Assembly (NCBI RefSeq): GCF_000517105.1
Contig: NZ_KI912149.1
Coordinates: 62,280-126,279 of the forward strand
Length of the DNA stretch: 64,000 nucleotides
Direction: 5' to 3'
Source of the DNA: Fischerella sp. PCC 9605
Lineage (GTDB): Bacteria > Cyanobacteriota > Cyanobacteriia > Cyanobacteriales > Nostocaceae
Shown: in pieces, positions 34,826 to 45,108 of the stretch
Position numbering within the stretch: the first letter of the stretch is position 1
Layout: every line of letters begins with the position of its first letter
Notes under the pieces: model-generated
What the model was told of the DNA's origin: nothing
What the model saw: only the letters and a program-made list of their open reading frames with translations
The model's database searches: none
Made by a program: the position numbers and the translations under genes

Positions 34826-35434
34826 GGTTTCATATCCTTTCAGCCTTTTTATTCTTTTGGTTTCAGTAAAAGATGCTGCTACTAGCAGTTGTTAGCTGTT
34901 ATTAGCCGTACTTTTTGGGCTTTTGACCAGTAGCAAAATATTCGCAAGCAACACAAGCAGGGCTAGCATGTTGTCAATAAGCATTGCTTAACCCACTTCA
35001 AGGTCATCTCAATTTTTTGATTAGAAATAGGCAAATAAATATGTAAATCTTTTTTATCGCTTATGATACGAGAATCAGTAGCTCTAAGTTGATTTACATA
35101 ATCATTTATTGCCACCTACTGAGTTTATCTCTATGATTTAAGCCGAGTCTCAAGATAAATTATAAAGTCAAGGTAGTCAAATTTACTTATTTTTTTTTTT
35201 GAAGGTGTGATTAAGTTGCCAAAAATTTTTCCTCAAACGTAAATTTTTGTTTAAACCCACTGGTGATGGATATGACGTCAGCATTGCTGTGAGAGCCAAG
35301 CATTTTAGTGCTTTAAATCAAGTTAAAATGGTGGCTACAAACCCAGCTTAAGGTGACAGATGCGAGAATTTTGAATGAGAAGTAAAAATTGCAGTTGAGT
35401 CAATAAAGCTTATACTGTGACCTAAAGAGAATTA
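34826..35434. other. AT-rich intergenic region
   Basis: About 610 bp with a T-rich run near 35191-35201. No gene, RNA or clear hairpin was seen. It separates the WD40 gene from the kinase gene on the same strand. Confidence 0.5.
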
Positions 35435-37606
35435 TTAGTCAAAATTATTATCAAAGTCCTGCTTCTGACCGTTGCCGACGACGCCTAAGACATTCATGCG
35501 AGACATTTGCAGGCTATCTAAAGCTCGCTTCAGTACTGAGGAGTCAGTTTTATCTATCCTTACCACTAGCAAAATCCCATCTGTATGAGGTGCCAACAGG
35601 CTGGCATCAGCTAGTCCAGGTAAGGAAGGTGCGTCATAAATCACTAAATCATAGGTTTGATGGAAATCTTCCATCAGTCGTTTTACCTTTTCGGACGAAA
35701 GCAACTTTGTGGGGTCAGGTGGTATAGGACCAGCAGTAAGAATAGAAAGCTGGCTCATAAAAGATGCTGGTCGGACTGCCTCCATCACGGGTAAGTTTGT
35801 AGAAATTAAATTACTTAATCCCCACGAATTATTTAAGTCTGATAAGGAGTGAATTACAGGTTGGCGCAGGTTGGCATCTACAAGTAATACTCGTTGCCCC
35901 ATTGCACAAGCTATCTCAGCTAAGTGAAATGCGACTGTAGATTTACCGTCTCCTGACATAGCTGAACTAATCACTATAGAACGAATAGGGCGATCGCTGC
36001 TGAGTAGTTGAATATTTGTGTAAAGTACGCGTAAAGCTTCCAAAAACTTAGTGCTATAGCAGCTGGAGTTGCGATCGCGTATTGCAAGCGAATCAGTAAT
36101 GTTTCTTGGCAGTAAATCGGGTATTGCCCCTATAGAAATTTTTCGTTTGGATGTACGATATTGACTATTTTGGAGTTGCTTTTCAAATGGTATTGTTCCT
36201 AACAAAGGTAGTTTTATCTTCTTCAAGGCATTGATACTATGGTAAGTACTATCCATTTTTTCTAGCAGTAAGGCCACACCAACTCCTAAGACTATACTTG
36301 CCATGAATCCCGATATGAGATTACGTCTGATATCCACACCTGCAGGAGTTTCAGGTTTGCTAGGTGCTTGAATTAACTGCCAAGGCAGTTCTGTCTGAGC
36401 TACTTGAATTTGCAGGGTTTCGCGGGTCGTGAGAAAACGATTCAAGCTCTCAGTAGCAACTTGTAAGTTCCTTTGCAACTCAGTGTGTTGCCGTGTTAAA
36501 ACAGGCAATTGCTTGCGCTTTTGTTCAAGAATCGCTTCTGCTTTGGCAAGTTCTTGACTCTGCACTTCCAAAGCCTGGACTTGAATCGCTGACTCTGCAA
36601 GTTTTACATCCATAAAGCGCTGTGCCTCTTGGTGTAGCAACAGCAAAAGGTTTTCCCGTTTCTTCTTCAAAGATACAATAGTTGGATTTTCTTCGTGTAA
36701 ACGAGTTAACTCTAAGGCTATTTGAACATCTAATTGGCGTAACTGACCAAATAACTGTTGGTACATGCTTGCATTATTCAGCGCTGCTAGTTCTCCCTCT
36801 TTTCCCTGCAACTTGGCTAAATTATTGCGAGCTATAGCTAACTGCTCATCAATTGCTTGTCTTTGCCCAGATAAAGTAATGGCTTGATTCACAACTTGCT
36901 TTGCTTGGCTGTCTGGATCGACAAAGTCGTATTCTTGTCGGAAAAATTGCATCTGTTTTTGGAGCTGATCAACCCGCCTCTGCATCAATAGCAGTTGTTC
37001 TTCAACAAACTTTAGAGCCTGGCGCAAGCTGGTTTGCCGCTTTTCTAGGCTGTATTTTAAGTAAGCCTTAGCAATTTGGTCTAGTACAATTTTCACTCTA
37101 CTAGGATCGTTACTTTGATAGCGAACTTCTAGAATCTTGGTTTCACCCAGACGAGTAATAGTTAAAGAATTGATCAGATCGCTATAGCTAATATCTGGAT
37201 AGGAGTTTTGCAACCGCCTGACAATGCTTGTCATTAGTTCTGGGCTTTTGAGAACCTGTATCTGACTTTCGTAATCTAGACCAGGCGTCTTAGATGAACT
37301 AGAGTCTTGACGAGAGTCCAGACCCGGCAGTTTGCTCTCATAATTGAGAGGTTCCACCAAAAGCCGAAAACTACTTTCATATACAGGTTGCTGCTTCAGG
37401 GATGAATACACTACAACTGACATCACAAAAGTGGTTATCCCAGCTATGACTAGTGCTCGCCGCCTAATAACGCCAAGAAAATCTCGTAAGCTCCAATCAT
37501 CTCCTTGATCTTCAGACAAAGGAAATGCTTGAGAATGAATAAATTGCTGCGGTGTAAAGCTCCGATTCCGATCAGAACTTGAGGGTTGATAAGAATGATT
37601 ATCCAT
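35435..37606 (-). CDS. Wzc-like polysaccharide co-polymerase / BY-kinase
   Basis: A 723-aa inner-membrane protein from ATG 37606 (MDNHSYQPSSS); the frame extends to a TTG at 37708. A Wzz-type domain with a first membrane helix at about residues 60-80 is followed by long coiled coils (LEVQSQELAKAEAILEQKRK) and a second membrane helix near 430-450. The C-terminal kinase has Walker A (SSAMSGDGKSTVAFHLAE), Walker A' (VLLVDANLRQP) and Walker B (YDLVIYDAPSL). These proteins control chain length and export of surface polysaccharides. The usual C-terminal tyrosine cluster is missing: the end NGQKQDFDNNFD has no tyrosine. It faces the polysaccharide gene block and was probably made for it. Confidence 0.9.
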   Translation of the reverse strand: MDNHSYQPSSSDRNRSFTPQQFIHSQAFPLSEDQGDDWSLRDFLGVIRRRALVIAGITTFVMSVVVYSSLKQQPVYESSFRLLVEPLNYESKLPGLDSRQDSSSSKTPGLDYESQIQVLKSPELMTSIVRRLQNSYPDISYSDLINSLTITRLGETKILEVRYQSNDPSRVKIVLDQIAKAYLKYSLEKRQTSLRQALKFVEEQLLLMQRRVDQLQKQMQFFRQEYDFVDPDSQAKQVVNQAITLSGQRQAIDEQLAIARNNLAKLQGKEGELAALNNASMYQQLFGQLRQLDVQIALELTRLHEENPTIVSLKKKRENLLLLLHQEAQRFMDVKLAESAIQVQALEVQSQELAKAEAILEQKRKQLPVLTRQHTELQRNLQVATESLNRFLTTRETLQIQVAQTELPWQLIQAPSKPETPAGVDIRRNLISGFMASIVLGVGVALLLEKMDSTYHSINALKKIKLPLLGTIPFEKQLQNSQYRTSKRKISIGAIPDLLPRNITDSLAIRDRNSSCYSTKFLEALRVLYTNIQLLSSDRPIRSIVISSAMSGDGKSTVAFHLAEIACAMGQRVLLVDANLRQPVIHSLSDLNNSWGLSNLISTNLPVMEAVRPASFMSQLSILTAGPIPPDPTKLLSSEKVKRLMEDFHQTYDLVIYDAPSLPGLADASLLAPHTDGILLVVRIDKTDSSVLKRALDSLQMSRMNVLGVVGNGQKQDFDNNFD

Positions 37607-39704
37607 AAATAAATTTCTAAAAATTCGGGAACCACCCAGGCAGAATTTTATATAACGCTTTGATGCGATTGGGATAGGAATATAACCGCAATCATTGGCA
37701 AAACACAAACTTTAGTAAAACTTAATTATATGCTTGTTAGTCAATCGTACCTGATAGCTAGTTTGAACGGAACAATAATAATTACATTATTGTGATTAGC
37801 AAAGTATATCATTGGTTTCTATACTCATGTACTACTTTGCTCAAGCTTAACTAGCTACTTAGTACAGTTTACTGAAAATAAACTAAAGATTTTTTTAACT
37901 AATTATTTTGTTGCCTCTGACGATAATTTTTAACTGAAGCTCTTACACCTCAAATCCTCTTTTATGACTTTTGCTACTGCTGTAATTTTGTCTACGATAC
38001 CACAATAGAAAAACCCTTCTCCTTACAAAACCGAGATATATCGAAATATTTTTGATAGATGGCATCAGACTTGCAAAGGTTGAATCAGTATTTTTTATTC
38101 AACCAGAGTGATAAAAGAGGACTAGAGGATATGTATTTATCAATCAAGCTATTACGCATCTCATTTGCTTACCTTGAATGTTATGGACAAGTAAATGCTA
38201 ACAGTTATTTTGATTGTATAGTAAAAATAATAACATATTTTTTACCAAGTTAAGTATTTATATGTGTAAAAAAGATCGAGCTTTAAGCTTGATTTACGAC
38301 TTTCTAGAAAATAAATGTATTATTTATTACCTTAAATTTAAAGTAGTAAATATAACAATCTTCCTGGAAATTTTTTAATATAAAAATTAATTTGAAACAT
38401 GCTAATATACACATGCGGATAGGTCTTATAGCAAAAAACTATCTAAAGAATGATGTTGAATAATGTAAAATATGAATCAATACACATGTTCTCTAGAGCC
38501 TTGAGGAGAAAGAAATGAAAGCGGCGGCTACCTAGCTGGTATCTGCTGCTATGAACAGAGAGAAGTATCGTCAACCTCTCTAAAATGAATCAAATGCAGT
38601 ACAAGAAATAAACTGTCAATTTGTGAGTAATTTATGGTTACATGTGTGAATTCCTGCACCCTTGACAACTTCACATACCAACTTGTGTTTATTCAAGTTG
38701 GTGCGCCTTGCTAATGTAGCCAGAGAATCAACAGAGACTTCTTTATGCCTTAGGAAACTCCTGCATAGTTGGAAACTCATATATTGCTGGGAGTGGATAA
38801 AATACGATCTATTGTCCAGACCTTATTTCCTCCATTAGCGACTTGAAGAAGTTCAGCGTCATTCGCTCATATACAGTATAGAGCGATGATACCGAATAGT
38901 TTTTATGTAGAGACATGCCAGCTTGTTGGAGCTTACTTTTGAAAACAAAAGATATATCCATGCTTGAATGAAAGCTGAATAAGGATTTTTGGCTGACAAT
39001 TGTTGGCTTCCACTTAAGCTTCAGGTTGTTTCATGTTTATCTGTTTCTCCGGTAAACCCCTACATCAACTCATAAATTATTTCTGAGGCGATCTGTTTTT
39101 TTGCTTGGCACTACTCGTCACAATTTTAAGTGCTTATGAATCGAAATTAAAGGAAAGTTAACTTGATAATGTAATGAACAAGCTTAATTTCTATACATTT
39201 GTAAACTAAGAAAATAGTGTAATGACTTGGGAGGATAAGTACCGATGAAAGCATTTATATAAATAACTTTTGTAAAAACAAAAACCTTTATCCTAACTTC
39301 ACGATTTTTATCAAGTTTTCTTGTCAATTTCTCATAAATACTTTTATTGATGGCTCTTGTATTGGTGAAAATAATGTCAGCAATATTTAATTTTTAAAGA
39401 TTTCTTGAAGCACAAGTAAAATGCTTGTTTTTTTGTAGAAAGCAGACTAATTTACGTTTTAAAATTCACATAACTCGATCTACGCGAAAATACTTGTATA
39501 CCTTTGATGAAAGTAATTCTCTTCTTTTTTCCATTTTAGTTTATCAATCTGAAGACGCAAGCCAAGACTATTCACATTGCCCTGTATTGCCTATATCTAC
39601 TAATTGAATACATTGATTAGCAAAGATAAATTTTGCATACCAGTTAATTAGTAACTTAAACAGCAACAACGGCGTCTGGAAAATATTTGTACAGGATAGA
39701 GCCG
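37607..39704. other. 2-kb gene-poor AT-rich region upstream of the polysaccharide block
   Basis: No convincing gene was found. Small frames at 38059-38253 and 39425-39607 lack ribosome-binding sites and recognised similarity. A good GAGGAGAAAG site precedes ATG 38516, but that frame stops after six codons (MKAAAT) and reads on as LVSAAMNREKYRQPL, which may be a decayed gene start. A perfect 9-bp hairpin (ACCAACTTG and complement) lies at 38677-38702. The region must hold promoters for the divergent kinase and glycosyltransferase genes and may contain remnants of mobile DNA or unrecognised small RNAs. Confidence 0.5.
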
Positions 39705-41036
39705 ATGACACTCAGTGAATGGATGAATCAAAAATTATCTCAATCTAGCTCTACTCGTTTAGAAGCTAAAAGCCAGCAGGTACTGGAAACTGATAAGGCC
39801 ATAAAATTGTCTGTAATTACTCAGTTTTTTCCTCCAGATTACGCTGCTACGGGACAGCTGATCGAAGAACTGGTGAGACAACTAGGACAGGAAGGGGTAG
39901 ATATTGAAGTTTTCACAAGTCAGCCAGGATATGCATTTAAATCTTCCAATGCTCCAGCAATTGAAAAATTGGGTCGAGTGCGAGTGCAGCGATCGCGTAC
40001 CGCCCAACTTTGGCCGGGACGAATTCGTGGCAAGGCAGTCAATGGAGTTCTGTTTACCTTGCGTGCTGCACTTCATCTGCTCAGAAACGGCCGTCGCTAC
40101 AATATCTTGTTACTGACTACAGCACCACCATTTTTACCAATCTTGGGATATCTGGCTTATGCTTTGTTCTGGCTTCCTTATGTCTGCATACTCTATGACC
40201 TTTATCCAGATATTGCGATCGCCCTCAAAGTAATCCCAGCAGACCATTGGCTAGCAAGATTTTGGCGGAGGCTTAATCGGCTAGTTTGGCAAAAAGCCAG
40301 AGCGATCGTAGTTCTCAGCCCTGCTATGAAACTGCGAGTGATTGCTACTTGCCCGCAGGTAGCGGATAAAGTTTTTGTAATTCACAGTTGGGGAGATCCC
40401 GATTTGATTGTACCCATTGCCAAGCAAGAAAACTGGTTTGCTTGGAAGTATAACTTGGTTAATAAATTTACCGTACTCTACTCCGGTAACATGGGTCGCT
40501 GTCATGACATGGATACCATCTTGGAAGCAGCGAAACTACTGCAAGATGAGCCAATTCAATTTGTGTTTGTCGGTGGTGGAGCAAAAAGCGAGGAGTTAAT
40601 TAAGCAGGTAAATCGACTAGGACTAAAAAATTTCATATTTTTGCCTTATCAAGATAAAGAAGTACTGCCCTATTCCTTAACAGCTGGCGATCTGTCTCTA
40701 GTTAGTGTTGATGCAGGTATGGAGAGTTTGGTTGCTCCTAGTAAGCTTTACCCAGTTTTAGCAGCCGCAAGACCAGTGGCAGTAATTTGTTCGCAGTATT
40801 CATACCTAAGACAAATGATTACAGATGCTAATTGTGGCGACACATTTGAAAATGGAGATAGTCATAGTTTGGCTGAGTTTATTCGCTTACTCAGTCAAGA
40901 TCGGGAACTAGCTAAGCGCATGGGTAGGTCAGGTCGTCAGTACATGCGAGCACATTTCACGCCTGAGATCATATCTCAACAATATCTGGATGTTTTGCAA
41001 AAAAGCATTTACTTCGATAAATGGAATCAAAAGTAA
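39705..41036 (+). CDS. Family 4 glycosyltransferase (WcaI/WbuB-like)
   Basis: A 443-aa cytoplasmic or membrane-associated transferase. It opens with the GT4 motif LSVITQFFPPDYAATGQLIE and carries the nucleotide-sugar binding region VLYSGNMGRCHDMDTILEA, then FVFVGGGAKSEEL and a late segment LVAPSKLYPVLAAARPVAV. AGGA eight bases before ATG 39705 supports that start over the TTG 18 bases earlier. It probably adds a sugar to a lipid-linked intermediate. It stands alone between two long noncoding stretches. Confidence 0.88.
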   Translation: MTLSEWMNQKLSQSSSTRLEAKSQQVLETDKAIKLSVITQFFPPDYAATGQLIEELVRQLGQEGVDIEVFTSQPGYAFKSSNAPAIEKLGRVRVQRSRTAQLWPGRIRGKAVNGVLFTLRAALHLLRNGRRYNILLLTTAPPFLPILGYLAYALFWLPYVCILYDLYPDIAIALKVIPADHWLARFWRRLNRLVWQKARAIVVLSPAMKLRVIATCPQVADKVFVIHSWGDPDLIVPIAKQENWFAWKYNLVNKFTVLYSGNMGRCHDMDTILEAAKLLQDEPIQFVFVGGGAKSEELIKQVNRLGLKNFIFLPYQDKEVLPYSLTAGDLSLVSVDAGMESLVAPSKLYPVLAAARPVAVICSQYSYLRQMITDANCGDTFENGDSHSLAEFIRLLSQDRELAKRMGRSGRQYMRAHFTPEIISQQYLDVLQKSIYFDKWNQK

Positions 41037-41660
41037 AGAATGCCTAAAATCGGAGGTATTTACTGTTTACAATAGCATTATTACAGATGGATAAATCTTT
41101 GGTTCAAATGCAATTAGAGATAAAAAACTTGTAATTTAATGTTTTTGATTTTGTGTTTGAACTGTATCTTTTTTGAGCAAGAATCAAAATTTTTAAGGAT
41201 ATATTTTATTGGCTTATGGAGAATTAAATATTATGTAAACTGAATTGTGAAAAATTTATGCTCGGGACATAAATAGTTTGCTGTTAGCCACTATAACCCT
41301 TGTATTAAAGCATTTTCATTACTTATATGCATCATTTTAAAAATGTTTTGATTGAATTTCATGCAGCAAAAAAATGATGGAATAAATCGAGATAATATGA
41401 TGTATAATAATTAATGAACGTACAAAATACTCAGTTAATTCGTTCACAAATTGGATGATTTGGCAATTGCAATCATAAAAACTTAATAAACATTTAAAAT
41501 ACAAGTAGTTGATTGTCAACGAGCTTGTCAGTTTTCCCAAACTAAATAATTGGGTTTCTGTAAATCTTATAGATTTGGTTTTGAATTAGGAGCTGGGCTT
41601 CGATGGTCTTTTGATCTCAGTCCCTCCAACGTAACCTTCTAACTGATGTAGGAGGCCGAA
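41037..41660. other. AT-rich intergenic region
   Basis: About 620 bp, very AT-rich, with no supported gene. The last bases contain AGGAGG, five bases before the GTG start of the next gene. Confidence 0.5.
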
Positions 41661-42089
41661 GTGCACAGAAGGTGCGATTGTAATAGGAAACGCTCAAAAC
41701 GGCGAGCAATATACTGTCCAATACATAGATGCTATCTCGATAGTGTCAGTCAGAAATATCAACCATATGCCGATCGCGCAGGACAATTGCAGCAAAGAGG
41801 TATACCTCGACGAAATGCATTGATGTTGGTAGCGACTCAAACAACAGTTCCGCTAGAGGGAGAATGGATAGAAGCTTTTTGGTGCGAACAGTGTCAGCAA
41901 ACAAAGTGGTATCACGTCTGCAAGGGTGAAAATAATACCTACGAAGTCAGGCAAGTACCTCCAGACCTATGGCAATACGCCATGGGAGCAATCGATTCTG
42001 AAGGGAATCCTTCAGTAGGGGAATTTACTCGCAGACATGCGCGACTAGTTGGCTTTAACGGTATCAAGGGTTTTCAATTTATAGGATAA
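41661..42089 (+). CDS. Cysteine-rich hypothetical protein
   Basis: A 142-aa protein. GTG 41661 is preceded by a perfect AGGAGG at five bases, so it is well translated. It starts MHRRCDCNRKRSKRRAIYC and has cysteines at about 5, 7, 19 and 24 and again in WCEQCQQTKWYHVC, two groups that could bind zinc. The basic N-terminus could contact nucleic acid. I do not recognise a named family. It lies just upstream of the Wzm/Wzt genes but 330 bp away. Confidence 0.75.
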   Translation: MHRRCDCNRKRSKRRAIYCPIHRCYLDSVSQKYQPYADRAGQLQQRGIPRRNALMLVATQTTVPLEGEWIEAFWCEQCQQTKWYHVCKGENNTYEVRQVPPDLWQYAMGAIDSEGNPSVGEFTRRHARLVGFNGIKGFQFIG

Positions 42090-42416
42090 ATCAATTTGTT
42101 GTTTTTTGGTAGGAATGAAGCATTTGATGGTAAGTATTCATCATCAAACTGATGAATAGTCCTCCAAATGCTTCGCCCGTACTGTTTGTTGTACCCTGCA
42201 CTCTCAGCACGTAGCCACTTGGGTGTAGGGTAGCCGAGTAAAGCACACAGCAGTCGCTACAACGGAGGAAACTTCCGTAAGGCGCTGCCTCAGTCTATAG
42301 GACAACCAACTACTGTACGAGCGGGTTTAGACATGACAATAGTGGACTTCAATGACGAAATATTTATTAAAACCCACCCCTACCAACCACCAACTACCAA
42401 CAAATAACTACCGTTT
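42090..42416. other. Intergenic region with nested hairpin and repeat fragments
   Basis: A nested hairpin at 42117-42174 is described separately. Near 42262-42290 lies GGAGGAAACTTCCGTAAGGC, and at about 42320-42390 GCGGGTTTAG with AAAACCCACC; both look like pieces of dispersed repeats. No gene is seen. Confidence 0.55.
42117..42174. repeat. Nested 58-bp hairpin
   Basis: The outer arms GAAGCATTTG and CAAATGCTTC are perfect, and inner arms TATTCATCA and TGATGAATA are perfect around a six-base loop. It follows the cysteine-rich gene by 27 bp and may end its message or be a small mobile palindrome. Confidence 0.75.
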
Positions 42417-43259
42417 ATGAATAATCAAGAGATAGCCTCCCACCAAGAACTGGTAATTGAGGCAGGACATAGCGAGCGCCAGTATTGGCGAGACCTTTGG
42501 CGCTATCGGGAACTGTTTTATTTTCTGGCTTGGCGAGATATTTTAGTGCGCTACAAGCAAACAGCAATTGGTATTGCTTGGGCACTGATTAGACCATTTT
42601 TAACAATGGTAGTGTTCACAGTGGTATTCGGCAATATAGCCAAGTTGCCTTCGGGGGGTGTACCGTATCCGATTTTGGTATTTGCAGCCATGTTGCCTTG
42701 GCAGTTTTTCGCCAATTCCCTGACTGAGTGCAGTAACAGTTTAGTTACCAATGCCAACTTGATTTCTAAAGTTTACTTTCCCAGGTTGATTGTACCCACT
42801 AGTGCAGTAATTGTCAGCTTTGTGGACTTCATGATTTCTGGCATGATTCTGCTGGGGTTAATGGCATGGTACAACTTTGTACCAAGCTGGCGAATTCTGA
42901 CGCTACCAGTGTTCATCTTGATTGCGTTTGCAGCAGCTATAGGTGCTGGGCTTTGGTTTGCAGCACTAAATGTTGAATATCGGGATTTTCGTTACGTTGT
43001 GCCATTTATTGTGCAGTTTGGCTTGTATATATCCCCTGTCGGCTTTAGTAGCAGTGTTGTGCCACCGCAGTGGCGTTTGCTTTATTCTTTGAACCCAATG
43101 GTAAGTGTTATCGATGGTTTTCGCTGGGCAATTTTAGGCGGAGAGTCAAAACTTGACTTGCCTGGATTTACCTTATCGCTAGGAATAGTTACATTTTTAC
43201 TAGTAACTGGCATTTGGTACTTCCGCAAAATGGAACGGACATTTGCTGACGTAATTTAG
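42417..43259 (+). CDS. ABC-2 polysaccharide export permease (Wzm-like)
   Basis: A 280-aa inner-membrane protein with six helices. The N-terminal stretch REYWRDLWRYRELFYFLAWR-like block and DILVRYKQTAIGIAWALI are typical of O-antigen/teichoic-acid export permeases. With the ATPase encoded 15 bp downstream it moves a finished lipid-linked glycan across the inner membrane. It is the first gene of the export pair. Confidence 0.93.
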   Translation: MNNQEIASHQELVIEAGHSERQYWRDLWRYRELFYFLAWRDILVRYKQTAIGIAWALIRPFLTMVVFTVVFGNIAKLPSGGVPYPILVFAAMLPWQFFANSLTECSNSLVTNANLISKVYFPRLIVPTSAVIVSFVDFMISGMILLGLMAWYNFVPSWRILTLPVFILIAFAAAIGAGLWFAALNVEYRDFRYVVPFIVQFGLYISPVGFSSSVVPPQWRLLYSLNPMVSVIDGFRWAILGGESKLDLPGFTLSLGIVTFLLVTGIWYFRKMERTFADVI

Positions 43260-43274
43260 GAAGGATCTGTGCAG

Positions 43275-44561
43275 ATGTCTGAGAGTATCATTCGGGTAGA
43301 GAATTTAGGCAAAAAATATATCATTGCTCACCAACGGGAGAATGCAAGCCGCTATCAGTACAAGGCGCTACGGGATGTAATAGCCAATGGAGCTAAGTCA
43401 CTCACTAAAAACTTATTCAAACCTGCCGGTAAAATCGTGCCCAACCCAACCCGGGAAGAATTTTGGGCATTAAAAGATGTTTCTTTTGAGATTAAGCAGG
43501 GTGAAGCCATTGGTGTGATTGGACGCAATGGTGCAGGTAAATCGACGCTTTTAAAAGTTTTGAGCCGTATCACCGAACCAACGCAAGGACGTATAGCTAT
43601 CAAAGGCCGGGTAGCAAGTCTACTAGAGGTAGGAACAGGATTCCACCCAGAACTAACGGGGCGAGAGAATATCTACCTCAACGGTTCTATCATGGGGATG
43701 AGTAAGGCTGAGATTAAGAAGAAATTTGATGAAATTATAGCCTTTGCCGAAGTAGAAAAATTTTTAGACACACCAGTAAAGCGCTATTCTTCTGGAATGT
43801 ACGTGCGTCTTGCCTTTTCTGTCGCCGCTCACCTAGAGCCAGAGATTTTGATTGTAGATGAAGTGCTAGCAGTAGGCGACTCCGCATTTCAAAAGAAATG
43901 CTTGGGAAAAATGGGGGATGTCGCAACCAAAGAAGGACGGACAGTCTTGTTCGTTAGCCATAGCATGCAAGCAATAGCTCAACTCACAAAGCGTTGCATA
44001 CTGCTTTCTAAAGGTAATGTTCAGTTTGATGGCAATACTGACAAAGCAGTGCGGTTATATCTTGCTGGGCAAAAAGATGATTCCGAGCAAGCTGCTTATT
44101 ACCAAGCTGCTGTAAACAAAACAGGCAACCACGTGCTTTGGGCACGTGTGCATACTTCCGAAGGACAAGGAATCCATTGCTGGGGTGAACCGATTACTTT
44201 TGAGTTTGCCCTACACGTGACTAAACCCCATGAAAGCCTGTGGTTCTCTTTTCAAGTAATAAGTGAGTTTCAACAACCTATTTGTATTTTCTGGTTTTAC
44301 GATCCCCAAGCTCCGTTTCGCCGAGAGCCAGGGACATTTATTCTTCGATGTGAGATCCCAAAATTTAGGCTCTACATGGGTTCATACACCTTAACAACAT
44401 GGTTTTCCGAGCGTCGCAGCAGTACTTTGTTAGAAAACCTCAAGGATATTTGCCCTTTTGAAGTCTCCATGCACAGTATTGAACGAGAAGAGTATCAATG
44501 GCAACGTGATGAATGTACGTATCTAGAAGATGCTGTTTGGAAAACAGTGGAGAAATATTAA
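43275..44561 (+). CDS. Polysaccharide ABC exporter ATPase with C-terminal carbohydrate-binding domain (Wzt-like)
   Basis: A 428-aa protein. Residues about 1-245 form the ATPase: Walker A GVIGRNGAGKSTLLK near residue 85, signature YSSGMYVRLAF, and Walker B EILIVDEVLAVGD. Residues about 280-428 are a Wzt_C-type beta domain (HVLWARVHTSEGQGIHCWG...) that recognises the modified end of the glycan in known examples. ATG 43275 is chosen over the GTG at 43269. It works with the permease directly upstream. The presence of the C-terminal domain suggests export depends on a terminal sugar modification. Confidence 0.92.
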   Translation: MSESIIRVENLGKKYIIAHQRENASRYQYKALRDVIANGAKSLTKNLFKPAGKIVPNPTREEFWALKDVSFEIKQGEAIGVIGRNGAGKSTLLKVLSRITEPTQGRIAIKGRVASLLEVGTGFHPELTGRENIYLNGSIMGMSKAEIKKKFDEIIAFAEVEKFLDTPVKRYSSGMYVRLAFSVAAHLEPEILIVDEVLAVGDSAFQKKCLGKMGDVATKEGRTVLFVSHSMQAIAQLTKRCILLSKGNVQFDGNTDKAVRLYLAGQKDDSEQAAYYQAAVNKTGNHVLWARVHTSEGQGIHCWGEPITFEFALHVTKPHESLWFSFQVISEFQQPICIFWFYDPQAPFRREPGTFILRCEIPKFRLYMGSYTLTTWFSERRSSTLLENLKDICPFEVSMHSIEREEYQWQRDECTYLEDAVWKTVEKY

Positions 44562-44592
44562 TTTCAACTTAAGTGAAAAAGGGAGATAAATA

Positions 44593-45108
44593 ATGGCAGT
44601 AAATGATGATGTTAAGTTTGGCAGCAATGTGAAAATATTTCATCCCAATCTTGTCAACCTCTACGGTTGCACGATTGGTGATGGAACCAAGATTGGTACA
44701 TTTGTAGAGATCCAGAAAAATGTCAGTGTAGGAAGTCGGTGTAAAATTTCATCACACAGCTTTCTGTGTGAGGGCGTCATTATTGAAGATGAAGTGTTTA
44801 TTGGTCATGGTGTTATGTTTACTAATGACCTTTATCCACATGCTACTAATGAAGATGGCAGTTTAAAAACAGATGCTGACTGGTATGTGGTCAAGACGCG
44901 AGTGAAACGCTGTGCCTCAATTGGCAGTAATGCTACCATCCTGCCTGGGGTGATAATTGGAGAAAAAGCCATAGTCGGAGCTGGAGCAGTAGTGACTGAT
45001 GATGTTCCCGATCATGCAATTGTAGTAGGAGTACCTGCTCGTGTCATCGGCGATGTACGCGATATTCGCACCTCATCCCCAGAAATGACAGCTAGCGGTT
45101 GTAGCTAA
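44593..45108 (+). CDS. Left-handed beta-helix acyltransferase (WbpD/WlbB-like)
   Basis: A 171-aa hexapeptide-repeat transferase (IGDGTKIGTFVEIQKNV, IEDEVFIGHGVMFTNDLYP, IGSNATILPGVIIGEKAIVG). The HGVMFTNDLYPHA region resembles N-acetyltransferases that acetylate a 3-amino sugar, such as WlbB/WbpD. With the oxidoreductase and aminotransferase encoded at 45948 and 46976 it would complete a UDP-2,3-diacetamido-type sugar route; the exact sugar is inferred. Confidence 0.87.
   Translation: MAVNDDVKFGSNVKIFHPNLVNLYGCTIGDGTKIGTFVEIQKNVSVGSRCKISSHSFLCEGVIIEDEVFIGHGVMFTNDLYPHATNEDGSLKTDADWYVVKTRVKRCASIGSNATILPGVIIGEKAIVGAGAVVTDDVPDHAIVVGVPARVIGDVRDIRTSSPEMTASGCS

Noticed and set aside
38059-38253. 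64-codon frame in the 2-kb gap
   Set aside because: No ribosome-binding site, strongly AT-rich and no recognisable motif; cannot be supported.
41337-41540. 67-codon minus frame in AT-rich DNA
   Set aside because: No start signal and no family features.
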